From the NCBI RefSeq assembly GCF_004403185.1, contig NZ_SOHJ01000009.1:1-64000 (forward strand): a stretch of 64,000 nucleotides of DNA, written 5' to 3'. Source of the DNA: Cryobacterium suzukii. Lineage in GTDB: Bacteria > Actinomycetota > Actinomycetes > Actinomycetales > Microbacteriaceae. The translations under genes were made by a program, and so were the position numbers. Every line of letters begins with the position of its first letter. Position 1 is the first letter of the stretch. Positions 15,691 through 23,224 of this stretch are shown piece by piece. The notes beneath the pieces are model-generated. The model saw only the letters and a program-made list of their open reading frames with translations, did no database searches and was not told the DNA's origin.

Positions 15691-16883
15691 CGGTTGTTCC
15701 GTTCTTCGTGCGTTGTTTCAAAGTTGATGATCTGCCGGATCCCGCTGCCCGAGGCGAGGGCGTCCATGCCCTCGTTTATGTCGTCGAGGCTGATCTCCCG
15801 GGAGACAAGCCGTTCGAGCGGCAGTTTTCCTTCGCGCCAGAGTTGTTCAAAAACGGGGATGTCGCGCTTCGGTACGGCTGATCCGAGGTAGCTCCCCACG
15901 ATTGATTGTGCCTTTGCCGTCAGCTGTAGCGGTTCGATTGAGGACATGGCACCTGGTGCGGGAAGGCCGACGGTTACCAGTGTTCCGCCTAGGCCTAGCA
16001 GTTGGTAGGCGGTTTCGAAGGCGCGGGGGTGGCCCGCTGCTTCGAGCACGACGTCAACGGCCACGGATCGTTCCAAGGCTTCTTCCGGGGTGTAGGCCGC
16101 ACTCGCGCCCCACTGCCGGGCAAGGTCGAGCTTGGAGGACTGGGCGTCGACGGCAATGACGCGCCTGCAGCCAGTGGCAAGGGCAGTCAGGAGCCCGGCC
16201 ATGCCCACTCCGCCAAGGCCGACGATGGCGACGGTTGACTCAGGGGTGATGCGTCCAGCGTTCAAAAGGGCCCCGCCCCCGGTGAGTACGGCGCAACCCA
16301 GAAGCGCAGCGACCGCTGGTGGAACGTCAGCCCCGACGGGCACGACGGATCGGTGATCGACCACCGCATGGGTGGCGAAGCCGGAAACGCCCAAGTGATG
16401 GGCCACCGTTTCGCCGCGACGCGTCAGGTGGGAAGAACCGCTGAGCAGTATTCCCTGTTCGTTACTCTTGCTGCCCGCGGAGCAGGGCAGCTTTCCGTTG
16501 GTCAGGCAGGCCTCGCACTGGCCGCACCGTGGCAGGAATGTCATTACCACCCGCTGGCCGATGAGGTTGGAGTCAACGTCCGGGCCCACCGCTTCGACAA
16601 TTCCTGCCGCCTCGTGGCCCAGCAGCATTGGCAGCGGCAGCGGCCGCGGACGTGAACCGTTGACCACTGACAGGTCCGAGTGGCACAGTCCGGCTGCCTC
16701 GATCCGCACCAACACCTCGCCCCGTGCCGGTCCGCTGAGGGTCAGTTCGTCCACGGTGATGGGCCGGCTCTGCGCGTAGGGGGGCTGCGCCCCGGTGGAA
16801 TTCAAGACGGCGCCGCGGATTCTCATTGCGGTCGGGGCCGCTGTGACCCTCACGCCGTGAAGTTCTGTCACTGTGGTGCTCAT
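15687..16883 (-). CDS. Zinc-dependent alcohol dehydrogenase (MDR family)
   Basis: This 398-residue medium-chain dehydrogenase has catalytic zinc ligands C67 and H90-E91, the structural-zinc cysteines C120, C123, C126 and C134 (CGQCEAC...C), and the NAD loop VAIVGLGGVGMAG near 215-227. It belongs to the class that oxidises primary or secondary alcohols with NAD. The ATG at 16,883 has AGGGGACGAC directly upstream. It is the first gene of the operon ADH-BVMO-esterase and lies divergently from the GAF-PucR regulator, so it probably makes the ketone for the monooxygenase. Confidence 0.9.
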   Translation of the reverse strand: MSTTVTELHGVRVTAAPTAMRIRGAVLNSTGAQPPYAQSRPITVDELTLSGPARGEVLVRIEAAGLCHSDLSVVNGSRPRPLPLPMLLGHEAAGIVEAVGPDVDSNLIGQRVVMTFLPRCGQCEACLTNGKLPCSAGSKSNEQGILLSGSSHLTRRGETVAHHLGVSGFATHAVVDHRSVVPVGADVPPAVAALLGCAVLTGGGALLNAGRITPESTVAIVGLGGVGMAGLLTALATGCRRVIAVDAQSSKLDLARQWGASAAYTPEEALERSVAVDVVLEAAGHPRAFETAYQLLGLGGTLVTVGLPAPGAMSSIEPLQLTAKAQSIVGSYLGSAVPKRDIPVFEQLWREGKLPLERLVSREISLDDINEGMDALASGSGIRQIINFETTHEERNNR

Positions 16884-17059
16884 GTCGTCCCCTGCCTGCA
16901 GGTGACCCTGAGCTGCTGAGTCATCTGCTGTCCTTTTTGGTAATCAGTGTGATGTCGCGAACGTTTCTGGTTCAGTCTCGCAGGAGAGCTCTCGGGCAGC
17001 CATGGAGCTTCATGACATACTGATACCTGCTTTATGTGGATAATTCCAGGGAGGGTTCC

Positions 17060-18931
17060 ATGCACTTGCTGGCTGACCTCCTGCAGCAGGCCCTGGACCC
17101 GGCATCCTCCGATTTCCTTTCGGGGTTGGACCGTCTCCCGGCGGATGCCCAAGGGCAACGGCTGCGCGAGAGCCTCCGGTCCGTGCACACGCTGGCCTCC
17201 AACGCACGCGGGCAGCGGATGCTCACCTTGGCCCTGTCCGAGACCGCCGCTGCTATCTCGTCCTTGCGGGAGGGCGGAAATGTGCTTCGCGAGATCGTCA
17301 CCCGTACCCGGGCCATCGTCGGTACGGACATGGCCTACATCAGCCTCAATGATCCCGAAAAGCGGGAAACGCGAATTACGGAGACTGACGGCGTGTGGAC
17401 CCAGGCCTACCGGGACATCCGCATGCCTTTTGGCACCGGTGTCCTTGGCAACGTGGCACGGGCCGATGGCCCCATCCAGGTTTCGGATTACTTGCAGACT
17501 GTCTCACTCGCACATCTGGAACACATTGACGATGCGGTCGCCGAGGAGGGGGTCAAAGCGCTCCTGGGCGCGCCCATGCGCATCGGCGGGGACATCATCG
17601 GGGCGCTCATGGTGGCAGATCGTTGGGCCCATGACTTCAGCCAGGAACAGATCTTTGCCGTGGAGGCCTTGGCTAACCAGGCCGCCGTCGCCCTGGACAA
17701 CCTGGAACGTCTGGCTGAACTGACCGAGTCGATGGGATCGCTCGAAACCGCGAACCGGGACAAAGAGAGCTCCATCGCCAGGCTCAAACGGTTGGCGGCC
17801 ACAGATGATGAGCTTTTTGCAGCCCTGAGTTCCTCGGAGGGCCTGCCCGGACTGGCCGCCCGGATCAGCCAGGTCCTCGGGCGCCCGGCACGGCTGCTCG
17901 ATCTAACCGTCCGCATCGATGCCGGTGATGTGGGAGGTGAAAGGCTGCACGCGGCACGGGCCCTGATCCCCGCGTCCCGGCACAACAACGCTCCCGTCAC
18001 CGCAACGCTGGAGGACGGCACCACGGTGGTGGTCATGGCCTCGGTCATCGAAGGGGAAGCGCTGGGTGGCGTGCTCGTGGAGGGTGAAACGGCGGCCGAC
18101 GACGAAGCGATTCTCCGGCGCGCTGCGCTGGTTTTGGGAACGTTCATTTCACACTCCAACGCGTCGCGGCACGACCGGCAGCGCCGACGTGTGGAACTTC
18201 TGGCCACGCTGATCAGCCCGCCAGCGGAAGGACTGCGGCAACACACAGCAACGGCCGCCGCTGCCTACGGCCTTGAGGACGGCTCGCCGTTCCGGGTCGC
18301 CATCGTTGACGGAGCGCTGCGGCCGCTGATGGACTTTGAGGAGGCATTGGAGGTGGACCTGGGAGAACAGCTGCTGCGGGGCCACTTCGATGACCGCCTG
18401 TATCTGGCTGCTCCGGAGCAGGTTTTTGCATGGATCGCCGATTTTCTCTGCAAGCCCGGAGCCCGGCGTTGGGGCGGCGTACGCATGGCCCACTCAGAGC
18501 CACTCGCCGCGCTCAGTGAAATCGGAGCGGGATTCGCCCTCGCCGAACGCGTGCTGACGGCGGCACGTTCACTGCCCCAAGCCGGCAACGTCGTCGGGTG
18601 GCAGTCCCTGGGAACCATCGGCATTTTCCTCGCCAACGCGGATTCACAGGTCACTCAAAGTGCCCTGCGCGGAAGCCTGGGTCCTTTGCTTGACTACGAC
18701 GGGTCGAATGGCACGCAGCTCTGCGATACGGCATTGTGTTATCTCGACGAGGGGCGCAACATTGCCCGAACGGCTCAGGAGTTGGTCGTGCACCCCAATA
18801 CGGTCCGCCAGCGTCTCGAACGCATCGAATCCTTGCTGGGACCGGACTGGAACAATGGCCGCCGGGCGCTCGACCACCACGTCCTGTTGGTAGTCGCCAG
18901 GCTCCTGGCCGGTTCCCCGGCAAAACACTAA
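17060..18931 (+). CDS. GAF-domain transcriptional regulator, PucR/CdaR-type HTH
   Basis: This 623-residue cytosolic regulator has an N-terminal helical part, a GAF domain at about residues 70-220 (VLREIVTRTRAIVGTDMAYISLND ... LGAPMRIGGDIIGALMVADR) and a C-terminal PucR helix-turn-helix (CYLDEGRNIARTAQELVVHPNTVRQRLERIESLLG). In Rhodococcus and relatives such GAF-PucR proteins activate alcohol, ketone or solvent catabolic operons. The frame is open from a GTG at 17,036, but the ATG at 17,060 has AGGGAGGG five bases before it. It is divergent from the ADH-BVMO-esterase operon, its likely target. Confidence 0.87.
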   Translation: MHLLADLLQQALDPASSDFLSGLDRLPADAQGQRLRESLRSVHTLASNARGQRMLTLALSETAAAISSLREGGNVLREIVTRTRAIVGTDMAYISLNDPEKRETRITETDGVWTQAYRDIRMPFGTGVLGNVARADGPIQVSDYLQTVSLAHLEHIDDAVAEEGVKALLGAPMRIGGDIIGALMVADRWAHDFSQEQIFAVEALANQAAVALDNLERLAELTESMGSLETANRDKESSIARLKRLAATDDELFAALSSSEGLPGLAARISQVLGRPARLLDLTVRIDAGDVGGERLHAARALIPASRHNNAPVTATLEDGTTVVVMASVIEGEALGGVLVEGETAADDEAILRRAALVLGTFISHSNASRHDRQRRRVELLATLISPPAEGLRQHTATAAAAYGLEDGSPFRVAIVDGALRPLMDFEEALEVDLGEQLLRGHFDDRLYLAAPEQVFAWIADFLCKPGARRWGGVRMAHSEPLAALSEIGAGFALAERVLTAARSLPQAGNVVGWQSLGTIGIFLANADSQVTQSALRGSLGPLLDYDGSNGTQLCDTALCYLDEGRNIARTAQELVVHPNTVRQRLERIESLLGPDWNNGRRALDHHVLLVVARLLAGSPAKH

Positions 18932-18951
18932 CGGCCGCTGCGCGTCAAGGG

Positions 18952-19032
18952 CTATTCGTACCAGGCTCCGTCGATCGTCAATCCTCCATCGTCAACGAGG
19001 GTGCTCTCCGTGAGCTCTTCGTTCGTAGACAT
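18952..19032 (-). CDS. 26-codon small ORF with IDG motif
   Basis: The ORF encodes MSTNEELTESTLVDDGGL followed by TIDGAWYE. It has a fair ribosome-binding site (GGGGAG, about nine bases upstream of ATG) and begins after the terminator of the MFS gene. Its acidic body and IDG near the C-terminus recall mycofactocin precursor peptides, which end in IDGMCGVY. No radical SAM or other maturation gene is in the window. Alternatively the string STLVDDGGLTI resembles the LVVDGGLTI C-terminus of short-chain dehydrogenases, so this may be a remnant. I cannot decide. Confidence 0.4.
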   Translation of the reverse strand: MSTNEELTESTLVDDGGLTIDGAWYE

Positions 19033-19057
19033 GGTGGTCGGAATCTCCCCTGAAAAC

Positions 19058-19092
19058 GGCCGTGGACCCGCTGTAGCAGCGGGTCCACGGCC
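19058..19092 (-). terminator. Intrinsic terminator of the MFS gene
   Basis: A perfect 16-bp inverted repeat (arms GGCCGTGGACCCGCTG and its complement, loop TAG) is followed on the minus strand by GTTTTC. It lies 15 bases after the transporter stop and before the 26-codon ORF. Confidence 0.85.
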
Positions 19093-19106
19093 CGCGGTGC
19101 GGTCGG

Positions 19107-20471
19107 TTAGCGGGCCAATTCGTTCTCGTGTATCCGGTCGAGGGAGGAGAGATCCAGTCCACGTGTTTCCTTGAGCATAGACAAGGCCACGGTGGAAATG
19201 ATGAGGATTCCGACGACGTAGATCACGATCGGAAGAGTGCTGTTGAACTGGTTCAGCAGCAGCGTGGCGACCATCGGAGCCACGGAGCCCGCGAAGATGG
19301 TGGCGATCTGGTAGGTAAATGAGGATCCCGAGTAACGCATGCGTGTCGGGAAGATCTCGGACATCAGGGCTGCCTGCGGTGCATACGCAGCAGCCTGGAC
19401 GGTCAGTCCAAAGGTAGTGCTGGCGAGGATGGCCCAGAAATTGCCGCTGTCCAAGGCCGGAAAGAACGTCAATGCCCAGACCAATAGGCCCGCGTACCCG
19501 ATACCGATGGTGCGCTTGCGACCGATCTTGTCCGAGAGCCATCCGCCTCCGAGCATTGCGAAGAATTGAACGATGTTGGCCACGAACAGCACCAACAGGA
19601 CAATCGAGTATTCAACCTTGACGTGGACGGTCAGGTACGTGATAGCGAAGACGATCATGAGGTAGTACGAGGAGTTCTCCCCGATGCGCATGATCAGCGC
19701 CTTGGCGATCTGGGCCGGGTAGGTGCGCAGGACCTCCCGCAGGGTTGCTGCTTCGCGTTGGGCTTCCCGCTGCTTGCGCATCGCTTCGATAAAGACCGGT
19801 GCATCTTCGACCGTACGGCGAATCATGTAACCCACGAAGATGATCAGGGCTGAGAGCCAGAATGCGATCCGCCAACCCCATGCCATGAACGAGGACTGGT
19901 CCAAGGTCCAGGAAAGCCCGAGCATGACGACGGTCGCCAGCACGTTGCCGACCGGTGCGGCAGCCTGGGGAAAGCTGGCCCAGAATCCGCGCTGATTTTG
20001 CGGACTGTGCTCGCTGACCAACAGCACGGCGCCGCCCCACTCGCCGCCGACGGCGAAACCTTGAAGGAACCGCAAGAGCACCAGCAGCGCGGGCGCCCAG
20101 TAGCCGATCTCCTGAAACCCAGGCAGGCAGCCCATGAGGAACGTCGCTGCGCCGACCAGGAGGAGGCTGAACTGCAGCAGCTTCTTCCGTCCATACCTGT
20201 CACCAAAATGACCGAAAACCATGCCTCCGAGAGGCCGGGCCAGGAAACCAACCGCGTACGTAGCAAAGGCCGCAATGATCCCGTCCAATGGATTCCCTGT
20301 TTTAGGAAAAAACAGGGAACCGAAAACCAAAGTCGCGGCTGTGCCGTAAATAAAGAACTCGTACCACTCGGCGACTGTGCCGGCCATGGACGCGGCAACA
20401 ACGCGCTTGATCCGTGATTTTGGGGACTTCAGTGGGGCGTTGACTGGCGACTGACTCAGGGCTTGGGTCAT
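19107..20471 (-). CDS. MFS transporter, metabolite:H+ symporter (MHS) family
   Basis: This 454-residue permease has twelve membrane helices. The MHS signature EWYEFFIYG follows the short N-terminus, GHFGDRYGRKK (MFS motif A) lies in the first intracellular loop, FLQGFAVGGEWGGAVLLVSEHSP in helix 4-5, and GWLSDKIGRKRT in the middle loop. Family members import carboxylates, betaines or aromatic acids with protons. The ATG at 20,471 has AGGAGG seven bases upstream; an earlier start 12 codons upstream lacks this. Proximity to the ADH-BVMO-esterase block suggests uptake of a substrate of that pathway, but it is a separate unit. Confidence 0.9.
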   Translation of the reverse strand: MTQALSQSPVNAPLKSPKSRIKRVVAASMAGTVAEWYEFFIYGTAATLVFGSLFFPKTGNPLDGIIAAFATYAVGFLARPLGGMVFGHFGDRYGRKKLLQFSLLLVGAATFLMGCLPGFQEIGYWAPALLVLLRFLQGFAVGGEWGGAVLLVSEHSPQNQRGFWASFPQAAAPVGNVLATVVMLGLSWTLDQSSFMAWGWRIAFWLSALIIFVGYMIRRTVEDAPVFIEAMRKQREAQREAATLREVLRTYPAQIAKALIMRIGENSSYYLMIVFAITYLTVHVKVEYSIVLLVLFVANIVQFFAMLGGGWLSDKIGRKRTIGIGYAGLLVWALTFFPALDSGNFWAILASTTFGLTVQAAAYAPQAALMSEIFPTRMRYSGSSFTYQIATIFAGSVAPMVATLLLNQFNSTLPIVIYVVGILIISTVALSMLKETRGLDLSSLDRIHENELAR

Positions 20472-20547
20472 CGTAAAGCCTCCTTGCTTTTCGGTGATGA
20501 CGATCACTCTCAGTCAGCCTCTCTGCTGCAGACATGTAAAACCATGG

Positions 20548-20563
20548 ATGTATACACATACAT
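20548..20563. promoter_or_regulatory. Inverted repeat ATGTAT-N4-ATACAT
   Basis: A perfect 16-bp dyad, ATGTATACACATACAT, lies 77 bases upstream of the MHS transporter start. The form fits an operator for a GntR (FadR/VanR-type) regulator. No GntR gene of that subfamily adjoins. Confidence 0.55.
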
Positions 20564-20718
20564 TCGATTTCCCTATGTATGATCAACCACCGAGGAATTC
20601 GATGGTTTCGGTGATCTCGGCAGGAAGTCTCCATCGGCTTCCCGGGGATACTGAGCCTCGGTCGGGCTCGCCAAGCGGGCCACGGTGGTCAAACCCTGCC
20701 TATCCGGACAGGAAATGA

Positions 20719-21207
20719 TCAAATACTGGCGGCGGCGCTGAGCCGTTGGAGGAGTTCCGCGAGCACTGCCTGCTCCTCACTACTGAGCGCGGCGCTGATG
20801 GCGCGCTCGGTCTCGAGGTGATCTGGCAATGCCGTCTCGATAAGATCTTTTCCAGCATCGGTGAGCGCGACGAGTGTGCCGCGACCGTCGTCAGGGTTGG
20901 CGCGGCGCACGACAAACCCCCGACTCTCCAGCTTGTTCAGTCGCTGAGCCACCGCGCTCGTTGAAATCATGGCCTCGTGGGCCAACCCCAGCGGAGTGAT
21001 CCGATAGGGGGCGCCGCTTCTCAGAAGTGTCGCGAGGACGTCGAAGGAGGCAGCATCCAAGCCGTGCTGGGCGAACGTTCTGGCAAGTCGCGATTCCACG
21101 ACGAGAGCGGTGCGACTTAATCGACCGATGACGGCCATGGGTGAGACATCAAGGCTGGGCTTTTCTGTATTCCACTGTTCAATGATTCGATCAACGCGGT
21201 CCGGCAT
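20719..21207 (-). CDS. MarR family transcriptional regulator
   Basis: This 162-residue winged-helix regulator has SRLARTFAQHGLDAASFDVLATLLRSG (dimer helix and HTH helix 1), the recognition part LGLAHEAMISTSAVAQRLNKLESRGFVVRR, and the wing NPDDGRGTLVALTDAG, the D-x-R-x-x-x-V-x-L-T block of MarR proteins. It is divergent from an EamA transporter. Two dyads CTAAG-N2-CTTAG lie between the genes, so it most likely represses both itself and the exporter until a ligand binds. Confidence 0.9.
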   Translation of the reverse strand: MPDRVDRIIEQWNTEKPSLDVSPMAVIGRLSRTALVVESRLARTFAQHGLDAASFDVLATLLRSGAPYRITPLGLAHEAMISTSAVAQRLNKLESRGFVVRRANPDDGRGTLVALTDAGKDLIETALPDHLETERAISAALSSEEQAVLAELLQRLSAAASI

Positions 21208-21222
21208 CCGGCCATACTATCA

Positions 21223-21263
21223 ATTGCTAAGCACTTAGGTATAATGGCTAAGTGCTTAGCAAT
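21223..21263. promoter_or_regulatory. Twin MarR operators around a TATAAT -10 box
   Basis: ATTGCTAAGCACTTAG (21,223-21,238) and CTAAGTGCTTAGCAAT (21,248-21,263) are perfect complements of each other. Each also contains the dyad CTAAG-N2-CTTAG. Between them TATAAT at 21,240-21,245 is a perfect -10 box on the plus strand. The GTG start of the EamA gene (21,252) sits inside the second operator, about six bases after the -10 box, which implies a leaderless mRNA. Confidence 0.8.
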
Positions 21264-22172
21264 CGAACTTTCTTGTTGGTGACAACGGCTTTGGCCCCGG
21301 CGCTTTGGGGCACGACCTACCTGACAACCACGATGCTGCTGCCCGAGGATCGGCCGCTGCTGGCGGCTACGTTGCGCGCACTTCCTGCGGGAATCCTCCT
21401 GCTCATGCTCGGCCGAAGGTTGCCACGCGGCGCCTGGTGGTGGAAATCCTGGGTCCTGGGCGTCCTCAATATCGCAGGGTTCTTTGCGTTGCTCTTCATC
21501 GCGGCCTACCGGCTCCCTGGTGGTGTGGCCGCAATCATGGGCGGGATTCAGCCGCTCGTCATCGCGCTTCTTGCCAGCCGTGTTCTGCACGAGCGATTGA
21601 CAGGCCGGGTGGTCATCGCCGGCGCTATGGGCTTATTCGGCGTGTGCCTCATTGTGCTCCAGGCCCAAGCCCGCCTCGACGCCATTGGGCTCCTGGCCGC
21701 TATCGGCGGAACACTCTCCATGGCATCCGGGGTCGTACTGACCAAAAAGTGGGGGCAGCCCGCGTCCCCGCTAACGACTACCGCATGGCAGCTCATCACA
21801 GGCGGCCTCTCCCTCCTGATTTTTATGCTCGTGATCGAGGGCCTTCCCGGCGTTCCGCTGACACCGGCGAACATCATTGGATACACCTACCTTTCGGTCA
21901 TCGGCACCGCGTTTGCCTACGTCATGTGGTTTCGTGGAATCGCACGGCTTGCCGCAAGCACCACGGCTTTCCTTGGCTTACTGAGCCCCGTCGTGGCCAT
22001 CTTCCTCGGTTGGATAATCGCCGGCGAGGACCTCACTCCAATGCAGATAGCCGGGATCGTCATCGTGCTGGGTTCAATTTGCGCCGCCATCATTTCCAGA
22101 CCCGCAACCGCCGACGTGCTGCGGTCAGAGACCCACTCTCGGCGAGATCCGTTTCGTAAGCTGATCCACTGA
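21252..22172 (+). CDS. EamA family (DMT) exporter
   Basis: This 306-residue protein has ten transmembrane helices in two EamA repeats: TTALAPALWGTTYLTTTMLLPEDRP opens the first, and SLSMASGVVLTKKWGQP with the GLLSPVVAIFLGWIIAGEDLT end marks the second. It probably exports a toxic compound or metabolite, as is usual when a MarR gene is divergent. The GTG at 21,252 is the only start that keeps the first helix, and it coincides with the predicted transcription start, so translation is leaderless. The stop is 18 bases from the convergent ATP-grasp gene. Confidence 0.88.
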   Translation: MLSNRTFLLVTTALAPALWGTTYLTTTMLLPEDRPLLAATLRALPAGILLLMLGRRLPRGAWWWKSWVLGVLNIAGFFALLFIAAYRLPGGVAAIMGGIQPLVIALLASRVLHERLTGRVVIAGAMGLFGVCLIVLQAQARLDAIGLLAAIGGTLSMASGVVLTKKWGQPASPLTTTAWQLITGGLSLLIFMLVIEGLPGVPLTPANIIGYTYLSVIGTAFAYVMWFRGIARLAASTTAFLGLLSPVVAIFLGWIIAGEDLTPMQIAGIVIVLGSICAAIISRPATADVLRSETHSRRDPFRKLIH

Positions 22173-22189
22173 AACCGCCGCCCAGTAAT

Positions 22190-23152
22190 TCAGGCCGCGA
22201 GCTTTTTGAGGTACCGAGCCAGGGCGAGTGGAGCCGAACGAGGGGCTTCAGCCTCAACAACCGCGTTGTAATTCGTATTGGTGTTCACGTCGTAGGTGAG
22301 CACTCGGCCGTCTTCGGCTTCGATGAACTCGATGCCGCACACTTCCAACCCGTTGCGGCGCGCGAACTCGAGGTATTTCTCGATAATCGAATGGTCGAAG
22401 TCTTCGCGCAGACTGAACAGTTGCTGACCGGCTACGGGTGCGATGGTGGCGCCGGGAGGCATGATCAGCTCGCGCGTGACCGGGTCGATGGCGCACGCAT
22501 CCGCTGGGCACAGCTGAAAGCCGCCGCGCGCGGTGTCGGCCTTGACGGCGTAGATGAACTCGCCTCCCACGATCTCGGCCCGGGTGATGAACGGTTCCGC
22601 AGCCTGGATGTATTCCTGAATCAGTGTGATGCCATCTTGCGGCTCCTCGAACTCGTCGGAGGCTACGTACGCGGCGAGCTCTTCGTGGCTTGTGAACTTG
22701 CGCACGCCCAGACCCTTGCCGCCCTGGTTGTGCTTGGTCATGAACGGGGTGGGAAAGTCGCGGGCGGCGGCGAGAATTTGCTCGCGACCCACCGCCGCCA
22801 CGGTGCGCGGGGTGTCGATGCCGGCGGCCTTGAGCGCGACCAACTGCTCGACCTTGCTCATCTCAAGCTCCAGCACACGTCGGCCATTTACCGTGCGGCG
22901 GCCGTGGGCCTCGAGCCAGGCCAACACGGCGCGAGCGTAGTCTTTCGACTTTCCGTGGTCACGCGTGTGAGCGGATGCGCTGATGCGCGACCAGAAGATT
23001 CCCTCCGGTGGTACCGAATCCAGGTCGAGAACGCCGTCGGTGAGCAGCCATTCCTTCACCTCCATACCCTCTGCTTCAAAGGCCCGCGCAAACGGCGGAA
23101 ACCATTCCGGATTCTCGTGCAGGGCATAGATCGTGGGCTGGCTGGAAGTCAT
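22190..23152 (-). CDS. RimK-like ATP-grasp ligase
   Basis: This 320-residue protein is an ATP-grasp ligase of the RimK (glutamate ligase) type. Visible are the lid and ATP-binding segments FPTPFMTKHNQGGKGLGVRKF, LIQEYIQAAEPFITRAEIVGGEFIYAVKAD, and the metal-binding end CGIEFIEAEDGRVLTYDVNTNTNYN. The enzymes join an amino acid to a carboxylate through an acyl phosphate. The ATG at 23,152 has AAAGGA five bases upstream. It is the last gene of a unit with an AbgT transporter and an M20 amidohydrolase, which suggests a role in making or remaking an amide-linked conjugate. Confidence 0.83.
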   Translation of the reverse strand: MTSSQPTIYALHENPEWFPPFARAFEAEGMEVKEWLLTDGVLDLDSVPPEGIFWSRISASAHTRDHGKSKDYARAVLAWLEAHGRRTVNGRRVLELEMSKVEQLVALKAAGIDTPRTVAAVGREQILAAARDFPTPFMTKHNQGGKGLGVRKFTSHEELAAYVASDEFEEPQDGITLIQEYIQAAEPFITRAEIVGGEFIYAVKADTARGGFQLCPADACAIDPVTRELIMPPGATIAPVAGQQLFSLREDFDHSIIEKYLEFARRNGLEVCGIEFIEAEDGRVLTYDVNTNTNYNAVVEAEAPRSAPLALARYLKKLAA

Positions 23153-23224
23153 AGAAATCCTTTCGGGTTGCACTGAACTTAAGGAGGCCCCGGGGTGGGG
23201 TATTCCTTGGGTCTTACGTCGTTA

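Noticed and set aside
18952..19032. Confident call of a new RiPP precursor.
   Set aside because: There is no radical SAM, cyclase, protease or chaperone gene nearby, and a dehydrogenase remnant is equally possible. Kept only as a finding.
22391..23176. Long plus-strand open frames antisense to the ATP-grasp gene, and similar ones at 14,509-15,315, 3068-3904 and 55,314-56,843.
   Set aside because: They are mirror frames caused by high third-position GC in real genes on the other strand. They show no domain motifs.
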